Assembly (NCBI GenBank): GCA_027001525.1 | Contig: JALTMR010000227.1 | Coordinates: 1-5,440, forward strand | Length of the DNA: 5,440 nt | Direction: 5' to 3' | From: Gammaproteobacteria bacterium | GTDB lineage: Bacteria > Pseudomonadota > Gammaproteobacteria > Tenderiales > Tenderiaceae | Shown: positions 1-5,440 of the stretch, in pieces | Position numbering within the stretch: the stretch's first letter is position 1 | How the letters are laid out: every line of letters begins with the position of its first letter | Program-made: the position numbers and the translations under genes | Notes under the pieces: model-generated | What the model was told of the DNA's origin: nothing | The model's database searches: none | What the model saw: only the letters and a program-made list of their open reading frames with translations

Positions 1-749
1 CAAATACCATCTTTTTCGAAAAATCGGTCAAGCTCTTTGCCTTCCAGTTTGGCAGCTCCGACAGCGGTCGGGACATCGGCTACGACATCAGTCAGCGCAT
101 GTGGCCCAGTCTGGCCATCGCTCTGCCCAACCTCATTCTCGGGTTGCTGATCTACATCACCTTTGCCTTGTTGGTCGCTTTTTTTCGGGCGACCTACGTC
201 GATTTCTGGGGTGTGGTGCTGTGCGTGGTGATGATGTCGATTTCGGGCATGTTTTACATCATCGGCGGCCAATACCTGGTGGGGAAACTGATGCACCTGG
301 TGCCGGTGTCGGGTTACGACGTCGGGCTGGAGGCGATCAAATTTTTGATGTTGCCCGTGCTTATTGGTGTGATTGGCGGCATTGGTGGCAGCACACGCTG
401 GTATCGCGCCATTTTTCTCGAAGAGATCGGCAAGGATTACGTGCGTACGGCTCGCGCCAAAGGGGTGGCGGAGTTGACGGTGTTGTTTCGCCATGTTTTG
501 AAAAATGCCATGATTCCCATCCTCACCGGCGTGGTGGCTGTGTTGCCTCTGCTCTTTATGGGGAGTCTGATTACGGAGTCTTTTTTCGGCATTCCCGGGC
601 TGGGCAGCTACACCATTGACGCCATTCAGAACCAGGATTTTGCCATCGTCCGGGCGATGGTGTTTCTGGGCTCGGTGCTCTACATCATCGGTCTGGTGCT
701 TACCGATATCTCCTACACTCTGGTTGATCCGCGCATAAGGCTGTCATGA
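1..749 (+). CDS. Peptide/nickel-type ABC transporter permease, OppB/DppB-like (5'-truncated by window edge)
   Basis: Inner-membrane channel subunit of an Opp/Dpp-class ABC importer. The reading frame is open from nt 3, giving 248 visible residues. OppB-type proteins usually have about 300-340, so roughly 60-90 N-terminal residues, including the first membrane segment, lie outside the window; the ATG at 99 is internal. Family marks in the visible part: the periplasmic stretch FGSSDSGRDIGYDI (about 16-29) leading into SLAIALPNLILG, several hydrophobic segments, the cytoplasmic EAA coupling loop with DYVRTARAKG (145-154) and the following NAMIPIL, then ESFFGIPGLG (192-201) and the C-terminal VDPRIR (241-246). 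The stop overlaps the next permease's start as ATGA, implying translational coupling and a 1:1 heterodimer. The family is secure. The substrate (dipeptide, oligopeptide, nickel, glutathione or other) cannot be read from this subunit. Confidence 0.95.
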   Translation, partial: NTIFFEKSVKLFAFQFGSSDSGRDIGYDISQRMWPSLAIALPNLILGLLIYITFALLVAFFRATYVDFWGVVLCVVMMSISGMFYIIGGQYLVGKLMHLVPVSGYDVGLEAIKFLMLPVLIGVIGGIGGSTRWYRAIFLEEIGKDYVRTARAKGVAELTVLFRHVLKNAMIPILTGVVAVLPLLFMGSLITESFFGIPGLGSYTIDAIQNQDFAIVRAMVFLGSVLYIIGLVLTDISYTLVDPRIRLS

Positions 750-2155
750 ATATTCTGCCCGTCTTTCTCTGGACCGATATTCTCATCTTCATCATGGTGG
801 CTGTGGTGTTGGCGGGGGGCATCTATGCCCGCAATAAAGCGCATTTACGCGCTCCCTGGGGGCAGGTGGTGCGCAGTCGCATGGGGATGGCATCGCTGAT
901 TGTGTTGGTCACCTATATCACCATCGGTGTGATCGATTCGGTGCACTTTCGTGAGTCCCTGCCCACTGAGAACAGCAGCGGCGAGGTCTACTACAGCGGC
1001 GAAGTGCTGAGTCTGCTGGATGTGCTTATGGGGTCTGTCAGAGAGCAGCAGGAGAAGACCTACTCTGCCCCCTTTGCCGCCTACGCCTATGCCAAGGAGA
1101 CGGTTGAACTCGATGATGGCAGCCAGGCGCGCATCTACCCCCGCCTGCTCTATGGCGGTGCTCATCTGGATGATCCTGCCAGTGAGCTGGGGGATGATGT
1201 GCTGCGCCTGAGCCTTATCGCACTGCTGTATGGGGTAGCGAGCTGGGCGCTGATCAGTGCTGTGGTGGTGGCGCTTATTGCCTGGCGTCGGGGGGCGTCG
1301 ATCAGTCGCACCGCCGGGGCTATTTTGAAAGGCCAGCTGGAGATTCCCTGGCGCGTGATGTTTATCACTCTGGCGATTATTGTTTTGCTGATCAGCTGGT
1401 GCATGGTACTGGCGGGTTACTACCATATTCTGGGCACCGACAAGGTGGGGCAGGATGTTTTCTATCAGGCGGTGAAAAGTATTCGCACCGGCCTGGCCAT
1501 CGGTACTCTGACGACGCTGGTGATGCTCCCCTTTGCGGTGATGCTGGGCGTGGCGGCGGGTTATCTGCGCGGCTGGGTTGATGATGTGGTGCAGTATCTC
1601 TACACCACCCTTAACTCCATTCCCGGTGTACTGTTGATCGCCGCTGCGGTGTTGATGCTGCAGGTCTATATCTCCACTCATCCCGAGCTTTTTGAGACCG
1701 ATGCCGCCCGTGCTGATTTACGTCTGCTGTTTCTCTGCATCATCCTCGGCGTGACGAGCTGGACGGGGCTGTGCCGTATGTTGCGCGGTGAAGCGATGAA
1801 GCTGCGCGAGATGGATTACATCGAGGCGGCCACAGCATTTGGCGTCAGCCGTTTCAAGATTATTACGCGCCATATCATGCCCAACGTCATGCACATTATC
1901 ATGATTGCCGTGGTGCTGGATTTCAGTGGCTTGGTGCTGGCCGAGGCGGTGCTCTCATACGTCGGCGTGGGGGTTGATCCCACCATGTTCAGTTGGGGCA
2001 ATATGATCAACGGGGCGCGGCTGGAGATGGCGCGCGAGCCAATGGTCTGGTGGTCCCTGCTGGCGGCCTTTATTTTTATGTTTGTGCTGGTGCTGGCGGC
2101 CAACCTTTTTTCCGATGCGGTGCGTGACGCCTTCGATCCGCGGTTGAGAAAGTAG
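746..2155 (+). CDS. Peptide/nickel-type ABC transporter permease, OppC/DppC-like, enlarged (469 aa)
   Basis: Second channel subunit, the expected partner of the upstream OppB-type permease. The ATG at 746 overlaps the previous stop and has TAAGG at 736-740, five nt upstream. The C-terminal half is a standard OppC core: HILGTDKVGQDVF (227-239), the EAA loop around DYIEAATAFGVSRFKIITRHIMPN (357-380), LSYVGVGVDP (403-412) and the ending DAVRDAFDPRLR (457-468). The N-terminal half is unusual. Family members usually have about 270-340 residues, but here a hydrophobic segment (about 9-27) precedes the usual GQVVRSRMGM plus membrane helix (about 39-65). A polar loop follows (about 66-150), then two further membrane segments (about 152-180 and 203-225), before the LGTD motif. 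The insert's role is unknown; I infer an extra periplasmic contact or an accessory membrane bundle. Family assignment is firm. Confidence 0.95.
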   Translation: MNILPVFLWTDILIFIMVAVVLAGGIYARNKAHLRAPWGQVVRSRMGMASLIVLVTYITIGVIDSVHFRESLPTENSSGEVYYSGEVLSLLDVLMGSVREQQEKTYSAPFAAYAYAKETVELDDGSQARIYPRLLYGGAHLDDPASELGDDVLRLSLIALLYGVASWALISAVVVALIAWRRGASISRTAGAILKGQLEIPWRVMFITLAIIVLLISWCMVLAGYYHILGTDKVGQDVFYQAVKSIRTGLAIGTLTTLVMLPFAVMLGVAAGYLRGWVDDVVQYLYTTLNSIPGVLLIAAAVLMLQVYISTHPELFETDAARADLRLLFLCIILGVTSWTGLCRMLRGEAMKLREMDYIEAATAFGVSRFKIITRHIMPNVMHIIMIAVVLDFSGLVLAEAVLSYVGVGVDPTMFSWGNMINGARLEMAREPMVWWSLLAAFIFMFVLVLAANLFSDAVRDAFDPRLRK

Positions 2156-2161
2156 AACCTC

Positions 2162-4177
2162 ATGACTGAAACACTGTTAAGCGTACGCGATCTGAAGACC
2201 TGGTTCTCCACCGGCGGCGGCACCGTGCGCGCTGTCGATGGCATCAGTTTCGATATCAAGCGTGGTGAGACCTTCGCTCTGCTGGGAGAGTCCGGCTGTG
2301 GTAAATCCATGACCTCGCTCTCTGTCATGCAGCTGGTGCCGCAGCCGGCAGGTGAAATAGTCTCCGGCCAGGTGTTGCTGCAAGGTGAGGATCTGCTGCA
2401 ACTGCCAGAGGCGGCCATGCGCGATATCCGCGGTGACCGGATCGCCATGATCTTTCAGGAGCCCATGACTTCGCTCAACCCGGTGCTCACCGTGGGGCAG
2501 CAGATCGGCGAGAGCCTGAAACAGCATAAAGGCCTGAAAGGGGCCGCTGCCAGGGCGCGCATTCTCGAGCTGCTGGATGCGGTGGGGATTCCCGCGCCGC
2601 AGTCCCGTATCGATGAGTATCCGCACCAGCTCTCCGGCGGCATGAAGCAGCGGGTGATGATTGCCATTGCTCTTGCTGGTGAGCCGGATCTGCTCATCGC
2701 CGATGAGCCCACTACGGCATTGGATGTGACGATTCAGGCCCAGGTGCTCGTGCTGTTGCGTGAGCTTCAGCGCAAAACGGGCATGTCCATTATGCTTATT
2801 ACCCACGATCTGGGGGTTGTTGCCGAGATGGCTGATCGGGTTGCGGTGATGTATGCCGGCCAGATTGTGGAGGAGGCGAGCAGGGCGCAGTTCTTTGCCG
2901 AGCCGGCACACCCTTACAGTCGCAAACTGTTTGAATCATTGCCCAGCATGGAGAAGCGTGATCGTGCGCTCGATATCATTCGCGGTTCGGTACCGTCGCT
3001 GGCGACGGAGTTTAAAGGGTGCCGGTTTGAGAATCGCTGTGACTTCGCCTGGCCGCCGTGCCGCGATGTGATCCCGCAGTGGCATCGCTGTGCAGAGGGC
3101 CACGGGGTACGCTGTCACCTGATGGATGAGGCGTTGGCGGCGACGCGCCCGAATGACGTCGCGCAGGAGGCTGATGAACTTGTTGCACCGCGCAGTGTTG
3201 CCGTTGGCAACGAGTTGCTGGTGGTCAATGATCTGAAGGTGCACTTCCCCATTCGCAAAGGTCTGCTGAAGCGGGTGGCGGGTCACGTCTATGCCGTGGA
3301 TGGCGTTTCTCTCAAGATCAAACAGGGGCAGACGCTGGCGCTGGTGGGTGAGTCCGGCTGTGGCAAAACCACAGTGGGCAAGGGCATTATCCAGTTGACC
3401 CGACCCACGGCGGGAGAGGTGCTTTTTGAGGGGGACGATCTGAATGCCTTGAGGGGCGAGCGTCTGCGCAGACGGCGAAAGGATTTTCAGCTTATCTTTC
3501 AAGACCCCTTCTCCTCCATGAACCCCCGCATGATGATCGGCGATATTATCGAAGAGGGGATGGTTGCCCAGGGCGTTGGTGGTCACAGAGCCCAGCGTCG
3601 TGCCCGCGTGGCGCAGTTGCTGGCGCATGTGGGGTTGGCAGCCGAGATGCTCGATCGCTACCCGCACGAGTTCTCCGGTGGCCAGCGTCAGCGCATCTGT
3701 ATTGCCCGGGCGCTGGCGGTGGATCCCAAGCTGATCGTCTGCGATGAACCGACCAGTGCTCTGGATGTTTCGGTGCAGGCGCAGATTCTCAATCTGTTAA
3801 AAGAGCTTCAGAACGAACTGGGGCTCTCCTATCTGTTTATTACTCACAACATCTCCGTTGTCGCTTACCTGGCGCATGAAGTGGCCGTGATGTATCTGGG
3901 GCGTATTGTTGAACGCGGCACCATTGGAGAGGTACTCGATCATCCCCGACACCCCTACACCCAGGCGTTGCTCTCCGCGGTGCCTACCATCGATCCGGCC
4001 AGTCAGCAGGAGATTGTCCACCTCGAAGGTGACCTCCCTTCGCCAATCAATCCGCCGGGCGGCTGTCATTTTCATCCTCGTTGTCCGGCGGCTCAACCCG
4101 TCTGCAAAACAGACTACCCTGCGCCTTTGGCGGTGACGCACACACATAGGGTTAGTTGCCACTTTGCCCAGACGTAG
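2162..4177 (+). CDS. Fused double-ATPase subunit of peptide-type ABC importer (DppD-DppF / YejF / GsiA-like)
   Basis: Cytoplasmic motor that hydrolyses ATP to drive the two permeases. It carries two complete ABC domains in one 671-residue chain, so it supplies both nucleotide-binding domains. Half 1: Walker A GESGCGKS (42-49), Q-loop Q99, signature LSGGMKQR (157-164), Walker B DLLIADE (176-182), switch His215. Half 2: Walker A GESGCGKT (396-403), Q447, FSGGQRQR (504-511), Walker B LIVCDE (524-529), His562. All catalytic residues are present in both halves, so both sites should be active. Each half ends in an oligopeptide-transporter C-terminal region (PYSRKL, PYTQALL) with a cysteine cluster: C287, C293, C300, C310 and C318; then C635, C641, C648 and C666. 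Such clusters bind an iron-sulfur centre in characterised DppD-type proteins. The start lies 6 nt after the permease stop with only a weak GAGAAAG upstream, suggesting coupled translation. YejF and GsiA are also fused; with no binding protein in view I give no symbol. Confidence 0.96.
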   Translation: MTETLLSVRDLKTWFSTGGGTVRAVDGISFDIKRGETFALLGESGCGKSMTSLSVMQLVPQPAGEIVSGQVLLQGEDLLQLPEAAMRDIRGDRIAMIFQEPMTSLNPVLTVGQQIGESLKQHKGLKGAAARARILELLDAVGIPAPQSRIDEYPHQLSGGMKQRVMIAIALAGEPDLLIADEPTTALDVTIQAQVLVLLRELQRKTGMSIMLITHDLGVVAEMADRVAVMYAGQIVEEASRAQFFAEPAHPYSRKLFESLPSMEKRDRALDIIRGSVPSLATEFKGCRFENRCDFAWPPCRDVIPQWHRCAEGHGVRCHLMDEALAATRPNDVAQEADELVAPRSVAVGNELLVVNDLKVHFPIRKGLLKRVAGHVYAVDGVSLKIKQGQTLALVGESGCGKTTVGKGIIQLTRPTAGEVLFEGDDLNALRGERLRRRRKDFQLIFQDPFSSMNPRMMIGDIIEEGMVAQGVGGHRAQRRARVAQLLAHVGLAAEMLDRYPHEFSGGQRQRICIARALAVDPKLIVCDEPTSALDVSVQAQILNLLKELQNELGLSYLFITHNISVVAYLAHEVAVMYLGRIVERGTIGEVLDHPRHPYTQALLSAVPTIDPASQQEIVHLEGDLPSPINPPGGCHFHPRCPAAQPVCKTDYPAPLAVTHTHRVSCHFAQT

Positions 4178-4185
4178 ATGCTCTT

Positions 4186-4191
4186 TATAGA
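4186..4191 (+). promoter_or_regulatory. Weak candidate sigma-70 promoter (-10 TATAGA)
   Basis: TATAGA at 4186-4191 lies 16 nt after TTGCCC (4164-4169), each matching four of six consensus bases. It overlaps the end of the ATPase gene and points at the VanZ-like gene. Transcription would start at about 4198, the left end of the inserted element, so the element would become the leader of the message. The match is modest and may be chance. Confidence 0.2.
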
Positions 4192-4192
4192 T

Positions 4193-4196
4193 TACA
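4193..4196. repeat. Target-site duplication, left copy (TACA)
   Basis: TACA directly abuts the left inverted repeat of the 159-bp element and recurs directly after the right one (4356-4359). A direct repeat exactly at both ends is the expected scar of transposase-mediated insertion, though four bases alone are weak evidence. Confidence 0.7.
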
Positions 4197-4214
4197 GGGC
4201 ACCTCTATTAATTC
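4197..4214 (+). repeat. Left terminal inverted repeat of the MITE-like element
   Basis: GGGCACCTCTATTAATTC, 18 bp, is an exact reverse complement of 4338-4355. The match extends one base outward (A4196/T4356), but the TACA direct repeat fits better with an 18-bp boundary. It diverges immediately inside at 4215/4337. Confidence 0.92.
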
Positions 4215-4233
4215 ATGAAAGCGCATATCAAAC

Positions 4234-4318
4234 CCCAAATCCTCTACATCGGCGTTGCAAATTTTGGCAATAGTCCCGCTATTGCCCACAATTTGCGCCT
4301 GGATGTAACGAATTTGGG
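4234..4318. repeat. Nested internal inverted repeats (central hairpin of the element)
   Basis: Pairs from outside to inside: CCCAAAT 4234-4240 with ATTTGGG 4312-4318; TACATC 4245-4250 with GATGTA 4302-4307; GGC 4251-4253 with GCC 4297-4299; GCAAATT 4257-4263 with AATTTGC 4290-4296; GGCAATAG 4266-4273 with CTATTGCC 4279-4286, closing on a 5-nt loop TCCCG. Small asymmetric bulges separate the blocks. No T-run follows, so this is not a classical intrinsic terminator. Confidence 0.85.
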
Positions 4319-4337
4319 ATTCAATCTGCCACATCCA

Positions 4338-4355
4338 GAATTAATAGAGGTGCCC
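4338..4355 (-). repeat. Right terminal inverted repeat of the MITE-like element
   Basis: GAATTAATAGAGGTGCCC, 18 bp, is the exact reverse complement of the left terminal repeat. Its outer end is followed at once by the second TACA copy and lies only 17 nt before the GTG of the VanZ-like gene. Confidence 0.92.
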
Positions 4356-4359
4356 TACA
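4356..4359. repeat. Target-site duplication, right copy (TACA)
   Basis: Direct repeat of 4193-4196, placed immediately outside the right inverted repeat. Removing the element and one TACA copy restores a continuous sequence reading GATTACAAAGGGCC across the junction. Confidence 0.7.
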
Positions 4360-4360
4360 A

Positions 4361-4364
4361 AGGG
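4361..4364 (+). promoter_or_regulatory. Ribosome binding site for the VanZ-like gene
   Basis: AGGG lies 8 nt before the GTG at 4373 and just outside the inserted element, so the insertion left translation initiation intact. It supports GTG as the start: upstream in the same frame there is no ATG, GTG or TTG before a stop at 4271, and the next in-frame ATG is codon 15, inside the first membrane segment. Confidence 0.6.
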
Positions 4365-4372
4365 CCTCTCCC

Positions 4373-5296
4373 GTGAAAGCGTGGCATTTGGTCGTCTCCC
4401 TGTTTATCTTCTTTATGGCGCTGTTTCCCTTCGATTTTGGGGGCTACGATCAGGCCATGAACAGGACGCTGGATGCGGGGCATTTTTTTGCCTTTGGTCT
4501 GCTGGCCTATATGATTTATCAGTGGCTGCTGCAGCGCCAAAAGAGAAGGCCCTACCTTGTCGCGACGCTAAGTTGTTTCTCCGTTATCCTGCTGATTGAG
4601 TTTGTGCAGCCTGCTTTGGGGCGCTCTGCCACCTTGCTTGATGTGTGGAACAGTTTTGCCGGGGTCACGGTGGTTCTGACGTGGTTGAAGCTAAAAGATG
4701 CTGCCAGCGGCCGGTTGCTGAAGTTTGGCCACCACCTGGTTGCCCTGGGGCTGTTGCTGTTTGCCTCTTATCCTGCACTCAATGCCTGGTACGGGGAGTG
4801 GTGGCGAGTGGAAAACTTTCCTGTGTTGGGGGCGTTTGAACATCGGGTTGAGCTGGTTTTATGGCAGCCACGGGGCGAGAGTTCAGAGGGGAGTGCGCGT
4901 GTCCGCTTAAGTCATGATTACGTTGCAGAGGGCCAGCAAAACTTACGGGTTGAGACGGTGCCGGGGGATTGGAGCGGGGTGAAATATCTGGCAGGGCGGC
5001 AGAGCTGGGAAGGATACTCCCGTCTTCTTTTCAGCGTATACAATCCGGGTGAGGCGTTTGTGTTGGAGTTTCGGATTGATGATGACCGCGATAGCCCCGC
5101 CTATGCGGAACGTTTTACCGAATACCTTCCCATTGCCCATGGTGAAAATGCGTTTGCTTTTAGTGTGGACGAGATCAAGCGCTCGATACGTAACGGCGTA
5201 TTGAATATTGGCGCGATATCCAAAATTCTTTTTGTCTGTGAGCGAGAAGACCCCAAACGGGTCTTTTTCCTGGATGGTGTCAAACTGACCCAATAA
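4373..5296 (+). CDS. VanZ-like membrane protein with C-terminal beta-sandwich domain
   Basis: A 307-residue two-domain protein. Residues 1-107 resemble the VanZ family: a first hydrophobic helix (about 5-20), DAGHFFAFGLLAYMIY (34-49) with D34 and H37, a helix ending in the E76/Q79 pair of LIEFVQP, then R84, D90, N93 and G97 in the typical R-x5-D-x2-N-x3-G spacing. A further membrane helix spans about 119-137. Residues 145-307 are soluble and rich in predicted beta strands (RLLFSVYNP, FVLEFRIDD, ending RVFFLDGVKLTQ), recalling galactose-binding-like or CBM-type folds; by topology I infer this part is periplasmic. VanZ itself gives low-level teicoplanin resistance by an unclear route; most VanZ-like proteins have no known function. 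A cell-envelope or glycan-related role is plausible but not shown. It starts at GTG, and the upstream gap holds the MITE-like element. No paired function with the transporter is evident. Confidence 0.85.
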   Translation: MKAWHLVVSLFIFFMALFPFDFGGYDQAMNRTLDAGHFFAFGLLAYMIYQWLLQRQKRRPYLVATLSCFSVILLIEFVQPALGRSATLLDVWNSFAGVTVVLTWLKLKDAASGRLLKFGHHLVALGLLLFASYPALNAWYGEWWRVENFPVLGAFEHRVELVLWQPRGESSEGSARVRLSHDYVAEGQQNLRVETVPGDWSGVKYLAGRQSWEGYSRLLFSVYNPGEAFVLEFRIDDDRDSPAYAERFTEYLPIAHGENAFAFSVDEIKRSIRNGVLNIGAISKILFVCEREDPKRVFFLDGVKLTQ

Positions 5297-5315
5297 CGGC
5301 CTGGGCGTGCGACTC

Positions 5316-5440
5316 TTATTGCGCCTGTTGTACCTTTTCGTCACCCTCTTCCCCCAGAGCGGTGCGAATCATTTTATTCAGCTCCCCCGGGTGAAATTTG
5401 GGGAGGTAGTAGTCCGCACCGACGGCACGGCCCAGGTTGA
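5316..5440 (-). CDS. Receiver-domain protein, C-terminal 40 residues (chemotaxis CheV-like or related response regulator)
   Basis: The minus-strand frame runs from the right edge to a TAA at 5316-5318. The 40 visible residues begin NLGRAVGADYYLPKFHPGEL and continue NKMIRTALGEEG before a polar tail. The GADYYLPK stretch matches the end of helix 4, strand 5 and the conserved lysine of CheY-type receiver domains, and the following helix fits alpha-5. The receiver is therefore at the C-terminus of the protein. Lys-Phe after strand 5, with a receiver in last position, recalls CheV (CheW domain plus receiver) or hybrid chemotaxis kinases, but the N-terminal part is needed to decide. It converges with the VanZ-like gene, the stops being separated by 19 nt with no terminator visible between them. 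Confidence 0.75.
   Translation of the reverse strand, partial: NLGRAVGADYYLPKFHPGELNKMIRTALGEEGDEKVQQAQ

Larger units (their letters stand above)
4197..4355. mobile_element. MITE-like palindromic insertion, 159 bp
   Basis: A short non-coding element filling most of the gap between the ATPase and VanZ-like genes. It is bounded by perfect 18-bp terminal inverted repeats (GGGCACCTCTATTAATTC and its reverse complement) and flanked by a TACA direct repeat. Inside, further complementary blocks nest in register: CCCAAAT/ATTTGGG, TACATC/GATGTA, GCAAATT/AATTTGC and GGCAATAG/CTATTGCC. Most of the element could therefore fold as one long interrupted hairpin, as DNA or RNA. It has no transposase and no plausible ORF, so it would have moved using a transposase encoded elsewhere. 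The parent family is not certain. A 4-bp duplication would suit some IS5-type elements, but TACA does not fit the usual YTAR target of the IS5 subgroup. Confidence 0.85.

Noticed and set aside
101..619. A 172-codon open frame overlapping the OppB-type permease in another frame
   Set aside because: The translation is rich in R, G and H with no motifs, while the overlapping frame carries every OppB signature.
845..1681. A 278-codon open frame on the minus strand, opposite the OppC-type permease
   Set aside because: It lies wholly antisense to a gene with clear family motifs, its translation is low-complexity-like (rich in H, Q, R) and matches no family I know, and it has no matching gene context.
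4100..4114. GTCTG-CAAAA-CAGAC hairpin near the end of the ATPase gene
   Set aside because: The stem is only 5 bp, lies in coding sequence for the conserved cysteine region, and has no T-run after it, so it is not a supported terminator.
2162..4177. Possibility that the double ATPase is a recent tandem duplication
   Set aside because: The two halves differ across most of their length and match the separate DppD-like and DppF-like types. Fused forms such as YejF and GsiA are well known.
4197..4355. Possibility that the palindrome is a riboswitch, attenuator or CRISPR-like repeat
   Set aside because: The perfect terminal inverted repeats and flanking direct repeat fit an insertion better. There is no leader peptide, T-run or repeat-spacer pattern.
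4361..4370. AGGGCCTCT just outside the element, resembling the AGGGCACCTCT of its left end
   Set aside because: It is short with a two-base gap and points the same way as the left end. It more likely reflects the ribosome site plus chance than a partial second element.

Overview
The window looks like chromosomal DNA from a Gram-negative bacterium, most likely a gammaproteobacterium. The GC content is moderate to high, estimated by eye and not counted. The genes are tightly packed with Shine-Dalgarno starts, there is a dipeptide/oligopeptide-type ABC importer, and a receiver-domain protein resembling chemotaxis proteins sits at the right edge. No marker gene is present, so species or genus cannot be named.

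Positions 1-4177, + strand: the downstream part of an ABC importer operon of the peptide/nickel (Opp/Dpp/Yej/Gsi) class. It holds an OppB/DppB-type permease cut by the left edge, an unusually long OppC/DppC-type permease of 469 residues overlapping it by ATGA, and, 6 nt further on, a 671-residue ATPase in which the DppD-like and DppF-like halves are fused. Together they would form a complete inner-membrane channel and motor. The solute-binding protein that would define the substrate is not in view and is probably upstream of position 1.

Positions 4178-4372: a 195-nt gap almost wholly filled by a 159-bp palindromic element with perfect 18-bp terminal inverted repeats, a 4-bp flanking direct repeat (TACA) and nested internal complementarity. 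This is a MITE-like insertion with no coding capacity. Taking it out leaves only 32 nt between the ATPase and the next gene, so that gene was probably once the last member, or a close follower, of the transporter operon.

Positions 4373-5296, + strand: a VanZ-like membrane protein with a C-terminal domain predicted to be an extracytoplasmic beta-sandwich, starting at GTG. Positions 5316-5440, - strand: the last 40 codons of a receiver-domain protein, probably chemotaxis-related (CheV-like or similar), converging on the VanZ-like gene across a 19-nt gap.

I see no RNA genes, CRISPR array, toxin-antitoxin or defence system. The least ordinary items are the MITE-like element, the enlarged OppC-type permease and the VanZ/beta-sandwich two-domain protein.
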